A stretch of 64,000 nt of DNA from Sphingobacterium sp. ML3W (GCF_000747525.1 NZ_CP009278.1:1612001-1676000); one strand, 5' to 3'; counted from the stretch's first letter, positions 20,548 to 29,263 are shown. Numbers and translations: made by a program. The notes: a model not told the origin generated them from the letters alone.

Positions 20548-21399
20548 TTAATCATTTCTAATTTTTAAAATATAACGATAAACGCTATGAGCTTCGTCTA
20601 TATTAACACGGTATTGAAAATGTGCTGCAAGGTTTATTTCTAAGTCTCGGAAAATGGTCATCATATGTATCAATGCAAGCCAATTGTTCTCAATAGATGC
20701 ATCTGCATAGGTTTGTAATATGGATTGATATAATTCCTTAGCGAGGTGTTTTTTTGCAAGTTTTCCAGATTTACCAAAAGAAACTTGAAATTTTTTCTCT
20801 ACACCAATGTGCCAAGCGATTAGATTCATAAACATGGGACGGACTACAGATTCCATCATATCTTTAGCATATAGTACCTCTTTTCGGGCCAGTCCTTTCG
20901 CCACGTATGTGCAAACCCACCAAAACTCATTGCAGGTCTCCTGAAATATTCTTTCATTGGGTTTAACAATGTGATAATCGCTATCATTTGAAGTGATGAT
21001 GTTTTTGAAGAGATGATCTTTGTCTACCCAAATCATTGTTAAACTATCGTTCTTAAAGTCAGAATGGAATTTACTTTTAGGAAACAGGGTTAAATCAACA
21101 CGGTTTTCATCTTCAAAAATCATTAAATACGTGAATGTTACTTTTTCTTCTTTTGGGTCTGACCCTAATAGCATTTCATCTGGAAGTTGCTGAATGATAG
21201 TTTTTCCTAAAAAAGAAGTCCATTCTCTGTCGGCTATAAACGACTCTATATCATTTACAATAAAGAGTAAGTCAAAGTCTTGATATCTGTCGGGGAGAAT
21301 ATTGGGATTTGCACGAGAACCATTGAGTAGAACCGCTCGAACACGTGCATCATTTTTAGCAAAATCGATAATGGTATTTTTAAGTTCTTTGTTATCCAT
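20548..21399 (-). CDS. Aminoglycoside 6-adenylyltransferase-like protein (ANT(6)/AadS group)
   Basis: Nucleotidyltransferase of 283 residues, the full length of streptomycin-modifying ANT(6) enzymes. The NTase motif is intact: GSRANP at 27-32 with D41-x-D43 (DFDLLF). WWVCTYVAKGLARKE and the helical C-terminal half are typical of the family. Such enzymes adenylylate streptomycin. It stands alone with host-like base composition and no mobile element beside it, so it looks like an intrinsic chromosomal gene. Substrate range cannot be read from sequence. Confidence 0.88.
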   Translation of the reverse strand: MDNKELKNTIIDFAKNDARVRAVLLNGSRANPNILPDRYQDFDLLFIVNDIESFIADREWTSFLGKTIIQQLPDEMLLGSDPKEEKVTFTYLMIFEDENRVDLTLFPKSKFHSDFKNDSLTMIWVDKDHLFKNIITSNDSDYHIVKPNERIFQETCNEFWWVCTYVAKGLARKEVLYAKDMMESVVRPMFMNLIAWHIGVEKKFQVSFGKSGKLAKKHLAKELYQSILQTYADASIENNWLALIHMMTIFRDLEINLAAHFQYRVNIDEAHSVYRYILKIRND

Positions 21400-21564
21400 G
21401 ATGAAAATGAGTTATAAATGTCTCGTAATTTGCTTAAATAAAACAATATTGAGTAGATGGAAGAAGAAATTTTGAGAACATTTTTAGTATGAAATAAAAA
21501 TTAAGAAATATAAAATGAATTTCAAAATCATTTTATATTTTGTCCTACTAAATATAAGATACAT

Positions 21565-22425
21565 ATGGCTTCAGGTATATTTGCAATATTGGATGATATT
21601 GCCGCTCTAATGGATGATGTGGCGGTTACGAGTAAAATTGCTGCAAGCAAGACTGCTGGAATTCTTGGCGATGATTTAGCTGTAAATGCGGAGAAAGCTA
21701 CTGGTTTTCTTTCCTCACGTGAAATTCCGGTCTTGTGGGCAATCACGAAAGGTTCGTTTATCAATAAAATCATCATTGTACCAATTGCTTTGTTGTTGAA
21801 TGTCTTTTTTCCTGTCGCCATTAAATTTATTTTAATCATAGGTGGAATCTATCTGGCGTATGAAGGGGTCGAAAAGATTATTGAGTATTTGTTCCATCGG
21901 CAGAAGACAGGTCATGAGGTGGTCGTTGAAAATGAAGAAAATAACAGCGAATTAGAGAAAACTAAAGTAAAATCAGCTATTACAACAGATTTCATATTAT
22001 CTGTTGAGATTGTGATCATTGCATTGGGAACGGTATTAAATGAAAGCCTAACGATTCAAATTTTAACAGTATCTGTCGTTGCTATGTTCGCTACTATTGG
22101 TGTATATGGGATTGTTGCATTAATTGTTCGCATGGACGATGCGGGGTATAAGTTAATCAAGCGATCGAATGATAAAGGTGTCGTTTCTAAATTTGGGCAT
22201 TTATTGGTTAAATCCTTACCTGTTGTCATCAAAGTTTTAGCAGTGGTAGGAACTGTTGCTCTGATTTTAGTGTCGGGTGGTATTTTTGAACATAATATTG
22301 ATTATTTGCATCACTTTTTACCAAATATACCATCTATTTTGAAACAAATTGGTTATGGTATAGTGGCTGGATTATCTGCAGTTCTGGTCATGACAGCAGT
22401 TAAGAAGGCATTTGCTAGTAATTAA
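21565..22425 (+). CDS. DUF808 (YedI-type) integral membrane protein
   Basis: Membrane protein of 286 residues matching DUF808. The N-terminus (about 1-55) is Ala/Asp-rich and conserved: FAILDDIAALMDDVAV, then GDDLAVN. Hydrophobic segments follow near 65-100, 138-195 and 215-285. Function is unknown; no transport motif is seen. It has its own terminator. Confidence 0.85.
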   Translation: MASGIFAILDDIAALMDDVAVTSKIAASKTAGILGDDLAVNAEKATGFLSSREIPVLWAITKGSFINKIIIVPIALLLNVFFPVAIKFILIIGGIYLAYEGVEKIIEYLFHRQKTGHEVVVENEENNSELEKTKVKSAITTDFILSVEIVIIALGTVLNESLTIQILTVSVVAMFATIGVYGIVALIVRMDDAGYKLIKRSNDKGVVSKFGHLLVKSLPVVIKVLAVVGTVALILVSGGIFEHNIDYLHHFLPNIPSILKQIGYGIVAGLSAVLVMTAVKKAFASN

Positions 22426-22448
22426 TATTACGTGAGTATGGTGTGAAA

Positions 22449-22470
22449 AAGGCATCCATTTGGATGCCTT
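22449..22470 (+). terminator. Terminator of DUF808 gene
   Basis: AAGGCATCCA (22449-22458) pairs with TGGATGCCTT (22461-22470) in a perfect hairpin, followed by GTTTGT. Confidence 0.75.
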
Positions 22471-22661
22471 GTTTGTAAGCTTTTAAGCTGCATTTAAGGA
22501 AACAGTTTTTTGATTTTATCTATTTCAAAAGTGTTCTGAGAGTTGAATGATATGGAATTCATATAATGAAGCAATGATTTATTCATTTGTGTTATATATT
22601 AAAAGATTGTAATTCATGGATTATTAAAATATTAATTTTGATCTACAATACTTTTAAGCTG

Positions 22662-22691
22662 TTGTTTTGCCAAATCAAACTGGTATATTTA
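22662..22691 (+). promoter_or_regulatory. Promoter of small winged-helix-like gene
   Basis: TTG (22662-22664), exactly 19 nt, then TATATTTA (22684-22691), seven of eight bases of TAnnTTTG. The ATG lies 37 nt downstream. Confidence 0.55.
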
Positions 22692-22728
22692 GATAAAAGC
22701 AATTCAGCTTTCCCACTATTCAAATAAT

Positions 22729-22962
22729 ATGAGACAGTTAGCGGTTAAAATATTACAGTTGGTAAAAGAACACAAAGATCTTCTACCCTTGATGACAAAT
22801 GAATATTTTCAAGATGAATTGGCCATTTTAGAAAGGAGTGGTTTTATTAGGGGTTATAAGCCAGCAATTGGGCAAAGTCCCTATGAATGCTATGATATTA
22901 CAAGAAAGGGTATCGAACGTCTTATTGAATTAGAAGCATCAAATTATAAAAGAGTAGGCTGA
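22729..22962 (+). CDS. Small hypothetical protein, possible winged helix
   Basis: A 77-residue protein I do not recognise by name. Two N-terminal helices are followed by DELAILERSGFIRGY, then a short turn and YECYDITRKGIERLIELE. That order (helix, beta-wing, 'ITRKG' strand, helix) resembles PadR/MarR-like winged-helix folds. A promoter and a terminator that overlaps its stop codon support it as a real gene. DNA binding is only inferred. Confidence 0.65.
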   Translation: MRQLAVKILQLVKEHKDLLPLMTNEYFQDELAILERSGFIRGYKPAIGQSPYECYDITRKGIERLIELEASNYKRVG

Positions 22963-22978
22963 TTACCTGCTCTTTTTA
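22949..22978 (+). terminator. Terminator overlapping the small gene's stop
   Basis: Ten-bp stem (22949-22958 with 22966-22975, one G-U) and a T-run; the left arm includes the last codons of the 77-residue protein gene. Confidence 0.75.
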
Positions 22979-23043
22979 TTTATGGATCTTTAAGGTAATG
23001 CTTGCGCCTAATTGGAATAAGGTGTTGCATTATGTTTCTTACG

Positions 23044-23060
23044 TAACTAATTGTTAGTTA
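23044..23060. repeat. Short inverted repeat
   Basis: TAACTAA and TTAGTTA are separated by 3 nt, just left of the ssrA-adjacent repeat cluster. Confidence 0.6.
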
Positions 23061-23077
23061 TGTGTTTGAGCTGTTTA

Positions 23078-23123
23078 GCGAGACCAAATTTTGGACAGAA
23101 GTTTGGTCTCGATTTGGTCTCGC
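23078..23123. repeat. ssrA-adjacent inverted and direct repeat cluster
   Basis: GCGAGACCAAA (23078-23088) is the exact inverse of TTTGGTCTCGC (23113-23123). A further direct copy TTTGGTCTCG lies at 23102-23111. The cluster sits about 100 nt beyond the ssrA 3' end, a classic integration hotspot, and may be a remnant of a recombinase site. No integrase gene is nearby. Confidence 0.7.
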
Positions 23124-23167
23124 TGGAAATAAGAAATATGGAATAGTCAGGAGGGCTTATAAACGAC

Positions 23168-23201
23168 AAAACCCTATAAATACTGCTATTTATAGGGTTT
23201 T
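23168..23201 (-). terminator. Terminator of ssrA
   Basis: Perfect 14-bp stem (23168-23181 with 23188-23201) with a 6-nt loop; the outer A/T run supplies the U-tract on the minus strand. It lies 24 nt after the tmRNA 3' end. Confidence 0.85.
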
Positions 23202-23224
23202 GATACTACTTGTTGTGTTAATCG

Positions 23225-23589
23225 TGGAGCCGGAGAGATTCGAACTCTCGTCCAGTCATGGTACTGTATACGCTTTCTACATGCTTAGCTACTCTTTGAG
23301 TGTCGAGCGAGGGAAGGTGAGTTGCTTACCTATACCGTACGCCGTATTTGCTGAGTCTTACAGATGATTAGCAAAATCACACCTGCCAGTTCTATTGTTC
23401 GATGCCCCGAATGTTAAACCAAAGAACAGGATCTAACGGGACAAATAGCTATGTTAAGTCTAACTTAAGCAGCTAAGGCGTAGTTTTCTTCGCCAGTTGT
23501 AATTCTGAAAGTTCCGATTAAAGTGCTCTACTAACAACGCACTGCATGCTTACATAACCGTCTCCATCCTGTCAATTCCGGTCGACCCC
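23225..23589 (-). ncRNA. ssrA: Transfer-messenger RNA (tmRNA)
   Basis: tmRNA rescues stalled ribosomes. About 365 nt on the minus strand. The 5' end GGGGTCG pairs with CGGCTCC near the 3' end to form the acceptor stem (with G-U pairs). The T-arm GAGAGTTCGAATCTC is intact near 23240. The tag frame, read on the minus strand from 23494 to 23465, is GGC GAA GAA AAC TAC GCC TTA GCT GCT TAA, giving GEENYALAA. The discriminator A is followed by CGA, so the terminal CCA is not encoded and must be added. A plus-strand open frame across the 3' end is spurious. Confidence 0.95.
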
Positions 23590-23603
23590 AATTATGTAGA
23601 ACA

Positions 23604-23611
23604 CAAAAATA
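23604..23611 (-). promoter_or_regulatory. -7 box of ssrA
   Basis: Minus-strand TATTTTTG (23611-23604) matches TAnnTTTG and lies 14 nt before the mature tmRNA 5' end. No good -33 box was seen. Confidence 0.5.
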
Positions 23612-23692
23612 CAAATATTATTTCAATAAAGAGCTAATGCAGGCAGTACGAATGTAATTTATTTACTAACTTACATATATTGATATACAAAC

Positions 23693-23717
23693 AATTGTTA
23701 ATCAGAATTGTTATCAG
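23693..23717. repeat. Tandem direct repeat upstream of repeat-protein gene
   Basis: AATTGTTAATCAG (23693-23705) is followed directly by AATTGTTATCAG (23706-23717), differing by one base. It lies 35 nt before the start codon at 23752 and could be a regulator site. Confidence 0.55.
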
Positions 23718-23751
23718 AATGAAATATTCATTGAATCAAAATTAAATCTAC

Positions 23752-25038
23752 ATGGCTAAAGAATTAAAATCTAAAAAAACGAAAAAGACCAATAATAAAG
23801 TGTCTAAACCAGTAGCAAAGAAAAAATCTGCTGATGAAGTCAGTAATATATATGCAACTACTGAAAAATCTAAAAAGCCGCGCAAATTAAAGAAGTCATC
23901 TAAAAAGGAGGTTTCAAATGATGATTCTAAATTAATTAAGGCTTATAAAAAACTGAATAAGAAAGTGCGAGAAGCACTTTTAGATATACAGGAAAAATTA
24001 CCTTTTTTTCATGTAGAGGAGAATGGTCAAACTACCGGTTCAAAGAAAAAAGAAGGTTCATCGAAACCAGTGAAAGAGCAAAAGGCTTCGGATACGAAAA
24101 GTAAGAAGAATGCTGTGGATAAGAAAAGTGCCTCAAATAAAGGTATCTCCCTTAAAAATAAAAAAGAGGATAAACCAGAGCCATCTAAAACTGAAGCGAA
24201 AAAATCTAAAGTTGATAAAAAAAAGAAATCAAACAATGATGAAAGCCCTAAGTCTGTAGCTAAGAGCAAAGCTAAAGCTTCAGGAGAGGTCAAGAATAAA
24301 AAAAGTGAAGGAAAGCAGGATAAAAATTCAATGAAGTCAGTTGCTACTAAAGATATAACAGCTAAAGAGGATGAAACAAAAGCCCCGGTAGCGACAAAGG
24401 TCCCTGAGGTCAAAAAACCTGTAGCGCCTGTTAGTGCTTCTGCAACAAAGCCTGCAACTGCTAAATCTGCGCCTGCTAAAAAGGTTGAAGTAAAAGCTCC
24501 TGTAGCTTCAAAGACAGCTGAGGTCAAAAAAGCTGCAGCTCCTGCTAGTGCTTCAGCAGCAAAGCCGGCAGCTACTAAATCTGCTCCTGCTAAAAAGGTT
24601 GAAGTAAAAGCTCCTGTAGCTTCAAAGACAGTTGAGGTCAAAAAACCTGCTGTGCCTGCAAGTGCTTCAGCAGCAAAGCCGGCAGTGCCAGCGAGTGATA
24701 CTGCATCAAAACCAGTTGCTGCTAAATCTACTGCTAAAAAGGATGAAGCAAAAGCTCCAGTAGCTTCAAAGGCAGCTGAGGTTAAAAAGCCTGCAACGCC
24801 TTCAACTGCTTCTAAAGCAAAGCCGTCAGCTGCTAAATCTGCTTCTGTTAAAAAAGATGAAGCAAAATCTCCTGAAGCTATAAAGAAGGCTGAGGTTAAA
24901 AAGCCTGCGAATGCTTCTGCACCAAAACCAGCAGCTCAATCTGCGCCAAAGACGTTGGAATCAACGAAAACAGATGATGTAAAAGCTCCTGTTGAAAATA
25001 CGTCTCCAACGGAGGATGCTTCTGACGTAAAAAAATAG
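23752..25038 (+). CDS. Lys/Ala/Pro-rich low-complexity repeat protein
   Basis: Protein of 428 residues, no signal peptide. The first 60 residues are very basic; residues 62-88 contain a short ordered-looking helix (SKLIKAYKKLNKKVREALLDIQEKLPFFH). The rest is low-complexity Lys/Ala/Ser/Pro/Thr, with a 38-residue repeat unit (such as KKVEVKAPVASKT) in several copies between about 230 and 380. The composition resembles AlgP- or histone H1-like tails that bind DNA. That is a compositional guess; only the helix could be lineage-specific. The reverse strand of the repeats also has a long spurious open frame. Confidence 0.8.
   Translation: MAKELKSKKTKKTNNKVSKPVAKKKSADEVSNIYATTEKSKKPRKLKKSSKKEVSNDDSKLIKAYKKLNKKVREALLDIQEKLPFFHVEENGQTTGSKKKEGSSKPVKEQKASDTKSKKNAVDKKSASNKGISLKNKKEDKPEPSKTEAKKSKVDKKKKSNNDESPKSVAKSKAKASGEVKNKKSEGKQDKNSMKSVATKDITAKEDETKAPVATKVPEVKKPVAPVSASATKPATAKSAPAKKVEVKAPVASKTAEVKKAAAPASASAAKPAATKSAPAKKVEVKAPVASKTVEVKKPAVPASASAAKPAVPASDTASKPVAAKSTAKKDEAKAPVASKAAEVKKPATPSTASKAKPSAAKSASVKKDEAKSPEAIKKAEVKKPANASAPKPAAQSAPKTLESTKTDDVKAPVENTSPTEDASDVKK
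24460..24900 (+). repeat. 114-bp in-gene tandem repeats
   Basis: Near-identical units inside the repeat-protein gene, for example the segments starting at 24481 and 24595, which are 114 bp (38 codons) apart. Later units are more diverged. Copy number is likely to vary between strains by slippage or recombination. Confidence 0.8.
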
Positions 25039-25062
25039 GCATATGCTATCCTTAAAAATAAT

Positions 25063-25099
25063 AAAAAAGGTTGTTTCATATTATGAAACAACCTTTTTT
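25063..25099. terminator. Bidirectional terminator, repeat protein / dcp
   Basis: Perfect 18-bp arms (25063-25080 with 25082-25099) including A and T runs at both ends, between convergent genes. Confidence 0.9.
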
Positions 25100-25118
25100 A
25101 TAAAACTAAATATTAAGT

Positions 25119-27149
25119 TTATTTAAGTAAGCCAGCTCGCTTGAGTAAAGCATCTACTGTAGGTTCTTGGCCTCTAAATTCTTTATATAAACTCATCGGA
25201 TGTTTAGTGCCCCCTTTAGATAATACAGTATCTTTAAACTTTGTTGCAATTTCCTTGTTAAAGATGCCATTTTGTTTAAAGTAGTCAAATGCATCAGCAT
25301 CCAACACCTCCGCCCATTTGTAACTATAATAACCGGATGAATAACCACCATTGAAAATATGCGAGAATGAAGTACTCATTGCATTATCCACAACATCTGG
25401 ATAGAGTTGTGTAGATGCGAATTGTTCATTTTCAAATTGTTTAAGGTTATTGATTGTTGTTGGATCTTGACCATGCCAGCCCATATCTAACTTACCAAAG
25501 CTCAACTGACGGAGAGTTGCCATACCCTCTAAGAAAGATGCACTTTCACGTATTTTTTCAACGAGCTCCATAGGAATAGCTTCTCCTGTTTCATAATGTT
25601 TAGCGAAAAGAGCAAGGGCCTCCTGTTCATAACACCAGTTCTCCATGATTTGGCTTGGCAATTCGACAAAATCCCAAAACACAGAAGTTCCAGAAAGTGT
25701 AGGGTAAACCGTATCTGCAAGCATACCATGTAAAGCATGACCAAATTCATGAAATAAAGTGGTCACTTCATTAAAGGTTAAGAGTGATGGTTTAGTCTCT
25801 GTTGCTGGTGTGAAGTTACAAACGATCGAAACATGAGGGCGTTCATTAATACCATCTTTCTTATATTGTGGTTTGAAAGAGGTCATCCAGGCACCATTAC
25901 GTTTACCTTTTCTTGGGAAAAAGTCAACATAGAAAACAGCGATGAAATTACCTTTATCGTCTTTTACTTCAAAAGTCTGTACATCTTTATGATATTTGTC
26001 AATAGTTTGTACTTCATTGAAGTGTAAACCAAATAATTTTCCAGCTATTTCAAATGCACCTTCTAGTACGTTCTCTAATTTGAAATAGGGTTTTAACTGC
26101 TCGTCATCAAGTTGAAATTTCTTTTGTTTCAATTTTTCAGCATAATAAGCTCCATCCCATTTTTCCAAAACGGCGATGCCATCGGTTTCATTGGCGAAAG
26201 AGGTCAGTTCCTGAAATTCATCTATTGCGGCAGGTTTTGCCTTGATTAATAGATCATCTAAGAATTCATTTACTTTAACAGGTTTTTGTGCCATACGCTC
26301 TTCTAAAACAAAGTGGGCATGGGTTTCATAACCTAAAAGTTGAGCGCGCTGGAAACGTAGTTTTGTTATTTTTAAAACAATCTCTTCATTATTGTTCTCA
26401 TTTGCCTGGTATCCTTTTTTACCTGCAGCTATGCTTATTGTTTTACGTAGTTCACGATTATCGGCGTAGGTTACAAAGGGTACATAACTCGGGTAGTCCA
26501 AGGTAAAGATCCAACCTGCTTTTTCTTGGGATTTTGCTAATCCTGCTGCCGCTTCTTTGACACCATCCGGCAATCCAGCCAGTTCAGTTTCGTCAGTGAT
26601 ATGAAGTTCATAAGCATTCGTATCTGCTAATACGTGCTCTCCGTATTTTAATTTTAGAAGTGAAAGTTCCGTATCAATAGCACGGAGTTGATTTTTTTCA
26701 TCATCCGCTAGAAGCGCTCCATTACGAACAAAATCTTTATAATTTTTCTCTAATAAGGTAGATTCCTCCACTGTTAGCTCTAACTTATCTTTTTGATCAT
26801 AGATTTGCTTAATTCTTTTGAATAAGTCAAAATTAAGGGTGATATCATTGCCCAATGCTGAAAGTTTAGGAGCAACATCTTGTGCAATTTGCTCCAACTC
26901 GTCGTTTGTTTCCGCTGAATGCAGATTAAAAAAAACATTAGATAGACGATCTAATGGCATGCCCGAAAAAGCGAGTGCTGCAATCGTATTTTCGAAAGTC
27001 GCTTGCTCAGTTGCATGGGCAATATCATCAACTTCAGCCCTAGTGCTAGCGATAGCTTGATCAAATGCTGGTATATAGTCTTCGTTTTTTATTTTAGAAA
27101 ATGGCGCGGTATTATGAACCGTCTCAAAATGTTTTGTTAAGATACTCAT
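25119..27149 (-). CDS. dcp: M3-family metallopeptidase (peptidyl-dipeptidase Dcp-like)
   Basis: Zinc metallopeptidase of 676 residues. The zinc motif HEFGH is at about 467-471 (HEFGHALHGML), with the downstream Glu in the FVELPSQIMENW block. The C-terminal FNGGYSSGYYSYKWAEVLDADAF-type region is characteristic of Dcp/oligopeptidase A. It degrades short peptides. No signal peptide is visible, so it is probably cytoplasmic. Dcp and OpdA are hard to separate by eye; Dcp is favoured. Confidence 0.92.
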   Translation of the reverse strand: MSILTKHFETVHNTAPFSKIKNEDYIPAFDQAIASTRAEVDDIAHATEQATFENTIAALAFSGMPLDRLSNVFFNLHSAETNDELEQIAQDVAPKLSALGNDITLNFDLFKRIKQIYDQKDKLELTVEESTLLEKNYKDFVRNGALLADDEKNQLRAIDTELSLLKLKYGEHVLADTNAYELHITDETELAGLPDGVKEAAAGLAKSQEKAGWIFTLDYPSYVPFVTYADNRELRKTISIAAGKKGYQANENNNEEIVLKITKLRFQRAQLLGYETHAHFVLEERMAQKPVKVNEFLDDLLIKAKPAAIDEFQELTSFANETDGIAVLEKWDGAYYAEKLKQKKFQLDDEQLKPYFKLENVLEGAFEIAGKLFGLHFNEVQTIDKYHKDVQTFEVKDDKGNFIAVFYVDFFPRKGKRNGAWMTSFKPQYKKDGINERPHVSIVCNFTPATETKPSLLTFNEVTTLFHEFGHALHGMLADTVYPTLSGTSVFWDFVELPSQIMENWCYEQEALALFAKHYETGEAIPMELVEKIRESASFLEGMATLRQLSFGKLDMGWHGQDPTTINNLKQFENEQFASTQLYPDVVDNAMSTSFSHIFNGGYSSGYYSYKWAEVLDADAFDYFKQNGIFNKEIATKFKDTVLSKGGTKHPMSLYKEFRGQEPTVDALLKRAGLLK

Positions 27150-27267
27150 AAAGTAAATTTAGTAGATTATTTTGAACCTATGTAGAAAAATGAAAATTAC
27201 GACAGCAAGATGATATTCAAATTTCACTTCATTTTACCAGTCTATTCGTATTAATGGCAGGGATTGA

Positions 27268-28161
27268 TTACGGAGTATAGGGTCTTTTAGGTTCAAAATA
27301 ATTCCATAACAAATGAGAGATTTTTCTAGTGAGATCTTCAGCTTCATTATTTTTGGTCCAACTTTGATCCTTAATGTTATTTGTTAAAACACAAAAGACG
27401 TAATCACCACTAGGAGCATTGACGAGCACGACCTCCCCTCGAGCTTCATCAACAGAACCGGTTTTAGATGCTGTTTTGATATTTGCGGGTATCTGTGAAA
27501 GAGAGCGGTCATTGTAGAAAATATTCCCTAAATGACGATACATGTTTTCTGATGCTTTAGGGCTTACTACTTTACCTTTGTATAGGAGCTCAACCAAGGT
27601 TGCCATTTCTTTTGGAGTTGTTTGTCCCCAACCATATTTTTCCCAGATTTCATTACGCCCTTCGGTACGTGAATTGACTTTCGTGTTTGGAAGCCCTAAT
27701 TGGTCCATCAATAAATTTATCGTGATACCTCCACCAGCAAGTTGTTGATTCCAAATAGAGGCAACATTATCGCTATAGGTTATCATTAAAGCAACCATAG
27801 TAGCCAAATCTGTCTCCGTACTATCCTTGAAAAATTGCATCACTCCTGAACCGCCATATTGCTGAGATGAGCGGTATATGAATTTTTGGTCTAAATTTAA
27901 TTCACCTCGTTCTATTTTATTGAAAATTCCAACTAAGATTGGAACTTTTACGATGCTAGCTGTTGGGAAAACAGTGTCTGCTTGAATAAGAACTTCTTCC
28001 TGTGTCTTAAGGTTCTTGACATAGATACCAATATCTCCGGCAAAGTTTTGCGTCAATTCCCTTAATTTTCGGTCTAATTTTGTATCAATTTTCTGAGCAA
28101 TTAGGCCAGTAGGAATGAGCAATGAAGTTGATATAAGGAGTAATAAAAGATTTGTTCTCAT
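27268..28161 (-). CDS. Class A beta-lactamase-like serine hydrolase
   Basis: Periplasmic serine hydrolase, 297 residues from the ATG at 28161, which starts directly at a signal peptide (MRTNLLLLLISTSLL, cleavage near IAQ). An upstream Met at 28194 adds 11 residues and is less likely. Active-site elements: S69-x-x-K72 in TASIVKVP, S130-D-N132 in YSDN, and K233-T-G in ASKTG. A Glu at 167 lies in the omega-loop position, but the surrounding EGRNE differs from the classic ExxLN. Beta-lactam hydrolysis is possible but unproven; it may act on peptidoglycan fragments. Confidence 0.8.
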   Translation of the reverse strand: MRTNLLLLLISTSLLIPTGLIAQKIDTKLDRKLRELTQNFAGDIGIYVKNLKTQEEVLIQADTVFPTASIVKVPILVGIFNKIERGELNLDQKFIYRSSQQYGGSGVMQFFKDSTETDLATMVALMITYSDNVASIWNQQLAGGGITINLLMDQLGLPNTKVNSRTEGRNEIWEKYGWGQTTPKEMATLVELLYKGKVVSPKASENMYRHLGNIFYNDRSLSQIPANIKTASKTGSVDEARGEVVLVNAPSGDYVFCVLTNNIKDQSWTKNNEAEDLTRKISHLLWNYFEPKRPYTP

Positions 28162-28224
28162 TAGATTTAAATTGTATCTTATAAATGTAATCATAATTAA
28201 ACTAAAATTAATAAGACGAACGAT

Positions 28225-28767
28225 ATGAATCTTTTTATGTTATTATTGGGATGTAAACCACTAGGAAGGCATATTGAACAACATGATATTTATTTTGGAA
28301 TTGCTAATGAGTTGCGGGATTTAGTTCCCTCGATTGTAGATTATTGGCAACAGGCGGACGGAAAGATACACATTGATGCCTGGCGCAAGGTTACAAAAGT
28401 TGGAGAATACCAAATTACTGTTTCTGCAAGCGTCGTTGATAATAGCCAATTAAAACTTTATTTTGTCAATTTAGGGGGATATAAACCTAATGAGTTAGAA
28501 GAATATCATTATAAGGAGCTCGTTGTTGCTTCTGATATAGAACAGGCAAAATGCTTGGCGGAGAAAACTGTTTTCTTCAAAAATCATTTATCTCCACATA
28601 TTGATGATAAGTATGGCATTGATGTCGATGATATCTATGAAATTGAAGATATATTGCCGGAATCATTTAAGCGAAATTTTTATATTAAAATCGATAATCT
28701 TGTTGACAATGAAATAGAAGAGGATGTAGTCACCAACGGATACTATCCACTGGATGAATTGATATAA
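28225..28767 (+). CDS. DUF1543 domain-containing protein
   Basis: Protein of 180 residues. It starts LFMLLLGCKPLGRHIEQHDIYFG, the conserved DUF1543 opening with the GRxxEQHD block, followed by WHIDAW-type and LGGYKP blocks in a second similar half. No signal peptide: the hydrophobic N-terminus is part of the domain. Function unknown. It is divergent from the beta-lactamase-like gene, with a 63-nt gap to the chosen start of that gene. Confidence 0.85.
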   Translation: MNLFMLLLGCKPLGRHIEQHDIYFGIANELRDLVPSIVDYWQQADGKIHIDAWRKVTKVGEYQITVSASVVDNSQLKLYFVNLGGYKPNELEEYHYKELVVASDIEQAKCLAEKTVFFKNHLSPHIDDKYGIDVDDIYEIEDILPESFKRNFYIKIDNLVDNEIEEDVVTNGYYPLDELI

Positions 28768-28943
28768 TAAAGGGATAGGTTGCTTGATTGAAAAGTTTTG
28801 TACTTTTCCATTTAATTTAAGCAGATGAGGTGCGTAATAGATCCCGTAATGTGGGTTACAGGTTTAGATGGTACATGGATTGCAAGATTTTATGAAATCA
28901 CCATTCGGTATGGATTCCAAATTGAAATTTTTTTAATTATAAA

Positions 28944-29107
28944 ATGGAAAATCTAAAATTATCGTTGCAAAGAGAATGTCCAACTAAGACGTGCGAAATA
29001 ATTGGAATTGACAGCGATTTGTTTTATGTTGATATTGAAAAATAGAGATTTGTAATAGGTCAAAATCAACTATATGTAGCTAACAAAGATACAAATGACT
29101 TACTTTA
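28944..29107 (+). pseudogene. Possible decayed small gene
   Basis: The frame starts MENLKLSLQREC and reads plausibly as protein to the TAG at 29043-29045. The same frame then stays open for 20 codons (RFVIGQNQLYVANKDTNDLL) to a second TAG. That pattern suggests a small gene broken by one nonsense change, but a chance open frame of this size is also possible. No promoter box is seen at its start. Confidence 0.3.
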
Positions 29108-29263
29108 GAGACATTATTGTTTTAACCATCTTGCGACCGTATTAATGCATTTCAATGTAATTAATTAACATTTATCAAACTTTATAGCATTTATCTCAGC
29201 AATCAGAAAATGAATTTTTGAAAAAATTAACATGCAAATGTTCATTCTAAAATATAATTGACG

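Noticed and set aside
23062-23367. A 101-residue plus-strand open frame
   Set aside because: It runs through the tmRNA 3' end and its terminator on the opposite strand; the T-arm and acceptor sequences explain the region.
24027-24641. A 204-residue minus-strand open frame
   Set aside because: It is the reverse of the Lys/Ala-rich repeats, where codon content keeps the opposite frame free of stops.
24460-24900. Possible CRISPR array from evenly spaced repeats
   Set aside because: Repeats are 114 bp, contiguous and in frame within a protein; there are no short spacers and no cas genes.
29084-29091. Minus-strand TATCTTTG as a promoter
   Set aside because: No -33 element and no minus-strand gene follows for nearly 1 kb; likely a chance match in AT-rich DNA.
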